This document shows, one piece after another, positions 1-6,318 of a stretch of 9,757 nucleotides of DNA. The stretch's first letter is position 1; each line of letters starts with the position of its first letter. Source of the DNA: an uncultured Eubacterium sp. (GTDB lineage Bacteria > Bacillota > Clostridia > Eubacteriales > Eubacteriaceae). A model generated the notes under the pieces. It was given only the letters and a program-made list of their open reading frames with translations. It made no database searches and was not told the DNA's origin. A program made the position numbers and the translations under genes. Location: NCBI GenBank assembly GCA_902784045.1, contig CACZTE010000120.1, positions 1 to 9,757 of the forward strand, read 5' to 3'.

Positions 1-1
1 A

Positions 2-1219
2 ATGATTGCCTCGGGCGCTGGTCTCAGAGCGCAGTTTGAGGCGAAAACCGCGGAATATGAAAAAGAATACGGTATTTGCCACAGCATCGCTGAAAGACTT
101 TCAAACACTGAGCTTGACATTTCGACGCCTAAAAAACTGAAAGCCGCCCAACAAGCAATGAGCGCGCAATTGGCGGAGGCCGCGCGCGCGGTGAAGGATG
201 CCGAAAGCAAACAGAAACGTGTTGCCGAGGCTTTGACGGACACGAAAAGCGAATTATCGGCGGCACAGGCCAATTTATCAGCAGCCTACCTAAAGCTTAA
301 GGAAAGTGAAAAAGCGGCAAAGCAAGCCGAAGAAGCCTTTTCAGGGGCACTTTTACAAGTGGGGCTCACCCGTGAACAATACGCAGCCGGCACACAACTG
401 GACGGTGAAGCACTTGAGAATCATCAAAAACACCTCGAGGACTATCGACGGGATTGTCATCATACTGAGGATAATTTAGCGTCGCTCAAAGAAGAACTCG
501 CCGGAAAAACCAAACCCGATCTTGAGGATTTGGAAAACAGAAAAGCGAAGGTGCTTACCGAAACCGAAAAGATCAATCAGGATTTGAAATCGACGGAGAA
601 CCGCTTAAACACCAATCGTCAAGCTGTGTTTGATTTGAAAGATTTATTCAAGCAAAGCCAAAAGGCCAAAAGCCGTTTTGGCGTGCTAAACGGTCTTAAT
701 AAGACGGTGAAAGGCACCGTGCCCGGCAAACAGAAGATGTCTTTTGAGCGCTATATCTTGTCGGCTTATCTCAGCGATGTTTTGGAACGGGCCAATCTGT
801 TTTTAGAAATGATTTCCGATAGGCGTTATCGTTTGGGATTATCCGAGAGCACTGAAGGGCGACAAAGCAGAGGCCTTTCCATTGCTGTTTATGACGAGTA
901 CACTGGGAAAGCGCGAAATGCTTCCTCTTTATCCGGCGGCGAAACCTTTATGGCTGCGTTATCTATGGCCTTGGGATTGTCGGATATTGTTTCCGAGCAA
1001 AACGGCGCCTTGACCATTGATACCCTTTTTATTGACGAAGGCTTTGCGACGCTGGATGCTGAAGCCAGAGAAAAGGCGATGACTTGCCTAGCCAGACTCA
1101 GACGAAAAGGGCGAAGTGTTGGAATTATTTCCCATGTGAGCGAGCTGATTGATCTCATTGATGATAAAATTATCGTCACTAAAACAGACGAAGGCTCGCA
1201 TATCCAAGTGATCAAATAG
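2..1219 (+). CDS. sbcC: SbcC nuclease-subunit ATPase, C-terminal part (partial)
   Basis: This is the C-terminal 405 residues of SbcC, the SMC/Rad50-like ATPase that works with the SbcD nuclease to open and cut DNA hairpins and blocked double-strand ends in the cytoplasm. Residues 1-225 are Lys/Glu/Ala-rich heptad-like coiled coil, the arm returning from the hook. Residues 245-405 form the C-terminal ATPase lobe, with the ABC signature LSGGETFMA (310-318), Walker B and D-loop TLFIDEGFATLD (341-352) and the switch histidine in ISHVSEL (H378). The Walker A lobe and the CxxC zinc hook are not in the window, so at least half of the gene lies to the left. The ATG at position 2 is unlikely to be the true start because the frame is open at the edge and there is no room for a ribosome binding site. 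sbcD is expected upstream. I see no clear terminator after the stop. Confidence 0.93.
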   Translation: MIASGAGLRAQFEAKTAEYEKEYGICHSIAERLSNTELDISTPKKLKAAQQAMSAQLAEAARAVKDAESKQKRVAEALTDTKSELSAAQANLSAAYLKLKESEKAAKQAEEAFSGALLQVGLTREQYAAGTQLDGEALENHQKHLEDYRRDCHHTEDNLASLKEELAGKTKPDLEDLENRKAKVLTETEKINQDLKSTENRLNTNRQAVFDLKDLFKQSQKAKSRFGVLNGLNKTVKGTVPGKQKMSFERYILSAYLSDVLERANLFLEMISDRRYRLGLSESTEGRQSRGLSIAVYDEYTGKARNASSLSGGETFMAALSMALGLSDIVSEQNGALTIDTLFIDEGFATLDAEAREKAMTCLARLRRKGRSVGIISHVSELIDLIDDKIIVTKTDEGSHIQVIK

Positions 1220-1251
1220 GCATTCTTCTCTGGAACGACCATTTTCGTCTC

Positions 1252-1280
1252 TTCACAGAATCGGTGGTTTTGTGTATAAT
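1252..1280 (+). promoter_or_regulatory. Sigma-A-type promoter for the putative GT-C gene
   Basis: TTCACA (1252-1257) is followed by a 17-bp spacer and a perfect TATAAT (1275-1280), so five of six -35 bases and all -10 bases match consensus. Transcription would begin near 1287, giving a leader of about 100 nt before the start at 1390. The promoter lies only 32 bp after the sbcC stop, which makes the downstream gene a separate transcription unit. Confidence 0.72.
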
Positions 1281-1291
1281 TTTGGAAAGGA

Positions 1292-1390
1292 ATGATCCCT
1301 TGTTTTTACGGACAACGTATGTCTTGCAAATACAGTTCACGCAATGAAGGAATCACGAACCGATCAATGATAAACGAAGGAGAAAAGTAA
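1292..1390 (+). CDS. Possible 32-codon leader ORF, stop overlapping the next start
   Basis: An ATG at 1292 opens a 32-codon frame (MIPCFYGQRM...) that ends in TAA at 1388-1390. The last A of that stop is the first base of the next gene's ATG (TAATG), a typical translational-coupling arrangement. The predicted transcription start near 1287 would make this ORF nearly leaderless. GGAAAGG just before the ATG would be mostly excluded from the transcript and sits too close to act as a good ribosome binding site. The peptide has no recognisable domain and no run of one amino acid that would suggest an attenuator. It may be a chance frame in the 5' leader, and the overlap is the only positive argument. 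Confidence 0.25.
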   Translation: MIPCFYGQRMSCKYSSRNEGITNRSMINEGEK

Positions 1391-2889
1391 TGCGTCAATG
1401 GCTGGATGATCTGTCCCAGCGGTCTTTGCGTTTTTTTAACGTGAAAGATCAAGGCAGTTTGACGATGCAATGTCTGTGCATGGGCGTTTTGATTTTGATG
1501 TGGCTTCAAATGATGCTTGCCGGCATTTGGGCGTTTAGCAATATGCATGTCATCGTGCCTTACGGCGATGTTTGTGAGTATATCCGATTGGCGCACACCA
1601 TGATTTTGGATGTCTGGCGACCGATTGCTTATCCGTTGTTTGTCCGGTTTTGCATTGTTACTGCTCATGCCTTCAACATGCCATTTTACACGGTGATTTA
1701 TGTACTTCAAAGCATCATTTCTTTGGTGGCGGTTTATTATTTGATTCAGACATTGTGGGTCTGTTTTGCCGGCGGGATTGAGCTACTTCCAAAGCTGACA
1801 TTTAAAAGCTTTTTGGGCACGCCCGAACGGCGTAAGCTTTTGTTTCTTTCGTTGTTCGCAGCGTCCAATCCGCTTTTGATGCATTTTAATTTTTCCTGTT
1901 TAACCGATTCTCTGTGCAATAGTTTTTCGATGCTGTTCATAGCAGAGGTGCTCATGATTATGCGCGGCGCCAGGCTGGAATGGCAGCACATTTTGTTCGG
2001 GATTGTCAGTTTTGTTGTGATGTGCTTGTTGCGGGCCGAAAGGCTAATGCTCATAGGAGCGATGATTATCATCCTTTCGGCTGTGCTTGTTTTTGTTTTG
2101 AAAGGACCGGGGAGAAAGCGCGTTATCGCGTCGATTCTCGCGGTGATTATCATTGCGGTGCCCGTGACCAACCTCATCAAAAACGAAACTCAAACCGCCA
2201 ATGTGGGCCGTTTGACGCCGTCGATGCATACGGCTCTGTATCAGAGAGTAGGCTTTCAACATTTCTTTGATAATTATGATTATATGCCCGAAGTTGTCAC
2301 CCGAAACATTACGCGCTATGAAGCGTTTTATAATGACGCCTCGCAGCTTAACACTAACACGATTTGCGCGGCGGTGCTCCAAAATGATCCCGAGCATTAT
2401 CATGAGGTGTTGGACGCGGTTTGGGTGACAGTGCTGATTCACGATTTTTATCGCGTGACCAGAGATGTTTTTATCGATTTTATCCGCAATGTATTCGCGC
2501 CGGCGGCCTACAACATCGTGACTTTGCACAGCATGCCGACGACGGATTTAACCTTGGGGAGAATGACTTATGGCACTCCGGATCTCGCCTGGTTTTATAT
2601 GCGGATTTCAGAAATAGCCTTTTGGCTTTTTGCGGTAGTTTTTTTGTTGAGAATCATCCAAAACAGGCGGTTTTTTAAAGATTATAGCCTTATTTGGATC
2701 GGCCTGACGGCTTTTGTGATCATGCAAAGTGTCTTTTACGCTGGGACGTCCAACTATGGTTTTCATATTCGCTACCAGCTTTTTAATTACAGTTTGCAGA
2801 TCATTGCTTTTATTTTTATGTTTGGATTGGGGACGCGAAGCGACCGGTACTTAACCGGTCACAGAAGAAAAATAGGATTAAAAACCTGA
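1390..2889 (+). CDS. Polytopic membrane protein, putative GT-C-type glycosyltransferase
   Basis: This is a 499-residue integral membrane protein with about ten hydrophobic segments, near residues 29-49, 97-122, 149-166, 175-191, 200-214, 218-237, 244-263, 406-423, 433-450 and 464-481. After the first helix comes a loop with YGDVCEYIRLA (58-68) and a WRPIAYPLF stretch (76-84). An acidic residue in the first external loop followed by an R..YP motif is the general pattern of GT-C lipid-phosphosugar-dependent glycosyltransferases, which makes D60 or E63 the candidate catalytic acids. A large non-hydrophobic region (264-400) would be external. If the assignment is right, it would transfer a sugar from a polyprenyl-phosphate donor to an envelope acceptor. 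AAGGAG (1377-1382) sits 7 nt before the ATG. It is a stand-alone gene with its own promoter and terminator. The substrate is unknown; it could also be a membrane protein of another fold. Confidence 0.7.
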   Translation: MRQWLDDLSQRSLRFFNVKDQGSLTMQCLCMGVLILMWLQMMLAGIWAFSNMHVIVPYGDVCEYIRLAHTMILDVWRPIAYPLFVRFCIVTAHAFNMPFYTVIYVLQSIISLVAVYYLIQTLWVCFAGGIELLPKLTFKSFLGTPERRKLLFLSLFAASNPLLMHFNFSCLTDSLCNSFSMLFIAEVLMIMRGARLEWQHILFGIVSFVVMCLLRAERLMLIGAMIIILSAVLVFVLKGPGRKRVIASILAVIIIAVPVTNLIKNETQTANVGRLTPSMHTALYQRVGFQHFFDNYDYMPEVVTRNITRYEAFYNDASQLNTNTICAAVLQNDPEHYHEVLDAVWVTVLIHDFYRVTRDVFIDFIRNVFAPAAYNIVTLHSMPTTDLTLGRMTYGTPDLAWFYMRISEIAFWLFAVVFLLRIIQNRRFFKDYSLIWIGLTAFVIMQSVFYAGTSNYGFHIRYQLFNYSLQIIAFIFMFGLGTRSDRYLTGHRRKIGLKT

Positions 2890-3018
2890 TAAACCGCGAA
2901 TTGTTTGCTGTAAAACCGGTTGTTTTGACGATGTTTTTAGGCTTAATTCTCATTTAGATCAGAGGAAGGACAGCAAGAAAAGCTGTGCGTTAAAACGCTG
3001 AAGGCGATCAAAAAATAA
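2890..3018. other. Intergenic stretch with two small hairpins before the terminator
   Basis: I see no coding region here. Two short inverted repeats lie close together: ACAGC/GCTGT (2970-2974 and 2982-2986) and GCGTT/AACGC (2987-2991 and 2994-2998). Neither has a T-run. They may simply be structure in the 3' UTR of the preceding gene. Confidence 0.4.
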
Positions 3019-3064
3019 AGCCGGTATTTCCAATAATTGGTTGAAAATGCCGGCTGATTTTTTT
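3019..3064. terminator. Bidirectional intrinsic terminator between convergent genes
   Basis: The arms at 3019-3029 and 3045-3055 pair over 11 bp with one G-T wobble. An inner CCAA/TTGG stem (3030-3033, 3037-3040) closes a three-base loop. On the + strand the stem is followed by GA and seven T (3058-3064). On the - strand the A-rich sequence at 3010-3018 supplies a T-rich tail. It therefore fits termination of both the + gene ending at 2889 and the - gene ending at 3168. Confidence 0.85.
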
Positions 3065-3167
3065 GGAAAAACAAGATTTGTTAAGAAATTTTCGAAATCA
3101 AAAGAGGTTGATTTTGATTGAAAACACCGTTTCAAATTCGATTGTGATGCTGGAGGTTAATTAAAGA

Positions 3168-3875
3168 TTATGAGATGACTCGCCCGACGATATGGAAATG
3201 CTCGGGGGATTCGATTTCGATGGGCTCAGTATCCGGATTGGGAGAGGTCAGGGTGATTTTGCCGTCAGTCTCTTCATAAGTCCGCAGCAGCGCGTCGCCG
3301 TTGTAGGCAAAAAGACCGACTTCTCCGTTGTTTAGTTTTGGACATTGGTGAATATACAGCATGGTATCTCGCGGATATAATGCCGACATGGCATCGTCTC
3401 CCAGTTTGATGATAAAATTGGTGCCGACGGGAATGTCATAATGATTGACGGCAATCATTTCGTAATGATCCTCATTAAAGTTGGCTTCAGAGAAAAAAGG
3501 AACGGTGTAACACGCCATCCGAACAGGATGAGCGTTTGTGTCTTTGTCCTGGAGCATGTTTTGAATCTGGATAAAGTCCTTTATATTTTTTTTCAGGATA
3601 ATTCTGGCTTCGGGCACCATTTTTCGATAATCCGAAATCAGTTCACGCTCATCTGCGCTGCAGTAGACGTCGTCATTTTCATCGGGTTCGAAGAATTCCC
3701 AGATTTTGCAATCCAACGCGTCGGCTAAGGCTGTTAATGTGTTGATGGTTGGATTTGTGGTCATTCCGCAAAGAATTTTTGATAATGTGTTTAAAGGAAC
3801 TCCGGAAATTTCAGCCAAATCCTTGTTAGTCAATCCTTTTTGTTTCTTGATTGCTTTAATGTTATCTGATAACAT
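3168..3875 (-). CDS. XRE-family repressor with catalytically dead S24 (LexA/CI-like) domain
   Basis: This is a 235-residue cytoplasmic DNA-binding regulator. Residues 3-63 form a Cro/CI helix-turn-helix (NKDLAEISGVPLNTLSKI, 17-34). Residues 120-235 have the layout of the S24 peptidase domain of LexA and CI repressors, ending in HIVGRVIS. In active members a Ser in G-[x]-S-M and a Lys about 37 residues later cut the repressor at an Ala-Gly bond. Here the motif reads GDDAM, with Ala162 at the Ser position, and GDALLRTY, with Arg198 at the Lys position 36 residues later. No Ala-Gly bond is visible in the linker. Self-cleavage is therefore unlikely, and the domain probably serves for dimerisation or ligand sensing. 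GGAGG lies 6 nt before the ATG. The gene is divergent from the phosphodiesterase gene, and operator-like repeats overlap its own promoter. No phage genes are nearby. Confidence 0.9.
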   Translation of the reverse strand: MLSDNIKAIKKQKGLTNKDLAEISGVPLNTLSKILCGMTTNPTINTLTALADALDCKIWEFFEPDENDDVYCSADERELISDYRKMVPEARIILKKNIKDFIQIQNMLQDKDTNAHPVRMACYTVPFFSEANFNEDHYEMIAVNHYDIPVGTNFIIKLGDDAMSALYPRDTMLYIHQCPKLNNGEVGLFAYNGDALLRTYEETDGKITLTSPNPDTEPIEIESPEHFHIVGRVIS

Positions 3876-3900
3876 TTTTTTCCTCCGGTCTTAGGATTTT

Positions 3901-3970
3901 ATGATGAAATCATTATATCATAGAATTATTGTAAATGCTATCTTTTGCAATTATTTTAGATGAAATGATT
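3901..3970. promoter_or_regulatory. Operator-like repeats upstream of the XRE gene
   Basis: ATGATGAAATCAT (3901-3913) is a palindrome with 5-bp arms and a 3-bp centre. It overlaps the -10 box of the repressor gene. The 12-mer GATGAAATCATT (3903-3914) recurs as GATGAAATGATT (3959-3970), with 11 of 12 bases identical and starts 56 bp apart. A further AATGATTT lies at 4012-4019, matching the reverse complement of 3907-3914. This fits autoregulation by the encoded repressor; binding is inferred. Confidence 0.45.
3912..3920 (-). promoter_or_regulatory. Extended -10 promoter for the XRE gene
   Basis: On the minus strand, TGA directly precedes a perfect TATAAT (3912-3917), forming an extended -10 element. 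No good -35 hexamer is found 16-18 bp upstream, as expected of some extended -10 promoters. Transcription would begin about 30 nt before the start codon. The element overlaps the palindrome at 3901-3913. Confidence 0.6.
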
Positions 3971-3988
3971 GAGAATAAAGGATAAATT

Positions 3989-4017
3989 TTGACAAAAAAG
4001 TTGTTTTGACTAATGAT
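3989..4017 (+). promoter_or_regulatory. Possible distal promoter toward the GDPD gene
   Basis: A perfect TTGACA (3989-3994) is followed after 17 bp by AATGAT (4012-4017), which matches the -10 consensus at four of six bases, including the key A2 and T6. The weak -10 overlaps the AATGATTT motif shared with the repeats near the XRE promoter. If used, it would give a leader of about 200 nt containing the hairpins at 4085-4136. Confidence 0.35.
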
Positions 4018-4084
4018 TTTTCATGGGTTTCGGGTCAATGGCGGCAGGAAAAATGGATGGACGATTTGATTTTAGGATGATAAA

Positions 4085-4136
4085 ATCGCGCTCTTTTGAG
4101 AGCGACGATCCGGATCCTTCTGCGAATTTTTCGCAG
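4085..4136 (+). other. Two adjacent strong hairpins in the divergent intergenic region
   Basis: The first hairpin pairs CGCTCT (4089-4094) with AGAGCG (4099-4104) around TTTG, and ATCG/CGAT extends it past a one-base bulge. The second pairs CTGCGAA (4120-4126) with TTCGCAG (4130-4136) around TTT. A weaker TGCTT/AAGCA pair follows at 4156-4160 and 4169-4173. Neither strong hairpin is followed by a T-run, so they are not ordinary terminators. I recognise no known riboswitch or small RNA family. The rest of the 3876-4231 stretch shows no coding region. Confidence 0.5.
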
Positions 4137-4154
4137 GGCGGCTTGCTTTCAGCA

Positions 4155-4183
4155 TTGCTTTTCACGGTAAGCAGTGGTAGAAT
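4155..4183 (+). promoter_or_regulatory. Proximal promoter for the GDPD gene
   Basis: TTGCTT (4155-4160) is followed by a 17-bp spacer and TAGAAT (4178-4183), preceded by TGG as an extended -10. The -35 is weak, but the -10 matches at five of six positions. Transcription would begin near 4190, about 40 nt before the start codon. Confidence 0.5.
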
Positions 4184-4231
4184 TTAAAAATCTTGTACAC
4201 CCGGCGACAGTCGGGAGATGGGGAATATCCT

Positions 4232-6142
4232 ATGAATTCAAGAGGAAAAACCAATCAAAACCCGCCGCAAAAAAGCCGACTGTTGGCGCAGATTGACCGT
4301 TGCGCCCTCAATATGGGATCGCTTGTTATCTTTGAGTGCTTCTATTTTTTTGTCGGTTATTTCGCGGTTTTTCGTTTGAGTAAGATCGTTTTTTTTGACG
4401 TGGTTTCCCTCCGTGGTTTTACCATTGCCCAAGCCGGCGATATGTTCGTCCTTTTAAGCGATCCCTTTTGCCTGATTGCGGCGATTGTGATGATGGTGTT
4501 TTTTTCTTTTTATATCGCGGTGGAATGCGCGGCGGTGATTCTGGCATGCCATGCCTCGCGGCGCGGTGAGAGACTTTCGGTGTCCGACTTGTTTAAACTG
4601 TCGATGTTGAAGGCATTAAAGCTGTTTTTTCCTGTGAACTGGCCTTTTTTGATTCACGGTATTATTCTGATTCCCGTTTTTCATTTCGGTTTTGTGTTCA
4701 AGGCGGTCACGGATTGGGAGATCTTGACGCCGGTTTTACACATGCCTTACTGGCCGCTTTTCATCGCGGCGGTTTTGTTTTGCGTCCTGACCATTGGCGC
4801 ATGGTGTGTCTATGCCTTTCATTTTTTTGTCTTAAACGACGACGCCTATTTGACCGCTGTCCAAAAAAGCGTGATAATGGTGCGTGGAAAACTGATTCAA
4901 ACAGAACTTTATCTCATCCTGTCGATGCTTGCGCCGTATTTGCTTGCGGCTTTGACCATTGCGCCTTTTGTCATCGTGTTTTACAATTTGTCTGGTTTTG
5001 AAGTGCTCAACGCGGTTTTTGAGCGGGCGGCCGTCGCCGATTTAAACGCCTTTTTTGGCGACCATCAAAACCGGACAGCGGTGTTGTCGATGGTGCTTGC
5101 GGCTTTGGGCAGCGCGATGATGACAACGGTGCTTTCTCTCATCAATGCGCCGATGACGATGGTGGCAGTTGACGCGGCTTTTTACCAAAACGGCGGAAAA
5201 CGCTTGGTTAAAAGAATACGAATTCGGACGAAAAAAAGATTTCGCAGCAGAAAAAAAACGTCGAATCCTACGGGCTATTACGCTGTGATTGGTCTGTTGC
5301 TTGCTGTTTTTGTGTCTTATCAAGCCTATGGGCTGCTCAATTTGATGTTTTGGGGGAGCACCAACGCGGTGGGCCGGCTGATGGTGGCGGCGCATCGGGG
5401 CGATTCAGCGCAGGCGCCGGAAAATACCAAAGCGGCCATTTTGAAGGCCATTGATGACGGAGCCGATTATGTGGAAGTGGATGTGACGGCGACGAAAGAC
5501 GGTGTGCTGATTCTCTGTCATGATTTGAATTTGAAGCGCTTTTGCGGCATTAACAAAAAGATTGCGGATATGACTTATGATGAGCTGAAAAACCTGGATA
5601 TCGGCAGCCATTACAACCGTGCTTTTGCCAAAGAACGGTTTTTAACATTGGACGAGGCCATGACGCTTTGCGATGGCAAAATCAAGATGAATATTGAACT
5701 GAAGCCTTCCGGCCGCGATGATCATTTGGCGGAAAAAGCTGTGGATATCTTTCACAATCATTTCTTTTATCAAAAAGGCTTTATTTCCTCGTTAAACAAA
5801 AAGACGCTGATCCGGGTGGAGACCCTTGATCCTTTGATTACCACCTGTTTGGACACTTTTGCGCCGGCAGACAAAACAAGGCTTTGTGAAGCAGATATTT
5901 ACAGTGTGCAAGCAAAGTATTTGACCGACGAGCTTCTAAACAATCTGGAAAAAAACGGTAAACAATGCTGGGCATGGACGGTCAACAATGAGGATAAGAT
6001 GAGTGAGTTAATCGATAAAGGGATTACCGGCATTGTGACCGACCGTCCGAATCAGGCGTTGACTTTGGCCAAAACTAGACAGGTCACCGACGCGAATTTT
6101 ATGCGGCAGGCCTATTGGCGTTCGCTTTTTCATATTTATTGA
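4232..6142 (+). CDS. Glycerophosphodiester phosphodiesterase with N-terminal membrane domain
   Basis: This 636-residue enzyme should hydrolyse glycerophosphodiesters, or glycerophosphate units of lipid or teichoic-acid material, to glycerol 3-phosphate and an alcohol. The first 375 residues form a membrane domain with about seven hydrophobic helices, like the membrane domain known in Bacillota GDPDs. The catalytic TIM-barrel follows (about 385-620): HRG (388-390), EN (397-398), EVD with E415 and D417, CHD with H430, and NIELKP with E489. Near the end, WAWTVNNEDKM and GITGIVTDRP are typical of the family. The N-terminus and the Arg/Lys-rich loop before the last helix would be cytoplasmic by the positive-inside rule, which places the catalytic domain outside the cell. 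I chose the ATG at 4232 because GGGGA lies 7 nt upstream; an upstream TTG at 4193 has no such site. The gene is divergent from the XRE repressor. Confidence 0.9.
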   Translation: MNSRGKTNQNPPQKSRLLAQIDRCALNMGSLVIFECFYFFVGYFAVFRLSKIVFFDVVSLRGFTIAQAGDMFVLLSDPFCLIAAIVMMVFFSFYIAVECAAVILACHASRRGERLSVSDLFKLSMLKALKLFFPVNWPFLIHGIILIPVFHFGFVFKAVTDWEILTPVLHMPYWPLFIAAVLFCVLTIGAWCVYAFHFFVLNDDAYLTAVQKSVIMVRGKLIQTELYLILSMLAPYLLAALTIAPFVIVFYNLSGFEVLNAVFERAAVADLNAFFGDHQNRTAVLSMVLAALGSAMMTTVLSLINAPMTMVAVDAAFYQNGGKRLVKRIRIRTKKRFRSRKKTSNPTGYYAVIGLLLAVFVSYQAYGLLNLMFWGSTNAVGRLMVAAHRGDSAQAPENTKAAILKAIDDGADYVEVDVTATKDGVLILCHDLNLKRFCGINKKIADMTYDELKNLDIGSHYNRAFAKERFLTLDEAMTLCDGKIKMNIELKPSGRDDHLAEKAVDIFHNHFFYQKGFISSLNKKTLIRVETLDPLITTCLDTFAPADKTRLCEADIYSVQAKYLTDELLNNLEKNGKQCWAWTVNNEDKMSELIDKGITGIVTDRPNQALTLAKTRQVTDANFMRQAYWRSLFHIY

Positions 6143-6180
6143 CGGCTGAGGTTAAAATCTTAGAATTTTTATGGCCTTTG

Positions 6181-6189
6181 TGTTAAAAT
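6181..6189 (+). promoter_or_regulatory. Extended -10 promoter for the tail membrane protein gene
   Basis: TGT directly precedes TAAAAT (6184-6189), an extended -10. The -35 at 17 bp (TAGAAT, 6161-6166) is poor. The element sits inside a long-range inverted repeat, GACGGCT (6141-6147) and AGCCGTC (6200-6206), whose right arm is followed by TGTTTTTC. That repeat may act as a weak terminator for the phosphodiesterase message. The remaining leader of about 120 nt is GC-rich near 6240-6265 and matches no riboswitch that I recognise. Confidence 0.45.
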
Positions 6190-6318
6190 TGAACAATAAA
6201 GCCGTCTGTTTTTCAAAAATCCGAATTTTGTCCTGTGAGCGGCAGCCGGGAGACTCGCCGGTGCTCTACGATTGATGATGATTGTCTCAGGAAGCAGCGC
6301 CCGGAATAAGGAGTGTGT

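Noticed and set aside
889..1242. 117-codon minus-strand frame under the end of sbcC
   Set aside because: It is antisense to the conserved ATPase lobe of SbcC, has no domain-like sequence and is a shadow of the real gene.
3168..4231. XRE repressor as a prophage remnant
   Set aside because: No integrase, excisionase, structural gene or attachment-like repeat is found beside it. The neighbours are ordinary chromosomal genes.
6236..6318. GC-rich leader resembling a cyclic-dinucleotide riboswitch near AGCCGGGAGACTCGCCGG
   Set aside because: The other conserved elements of those riboswitches are missing, and the pairing is weak with bulges.
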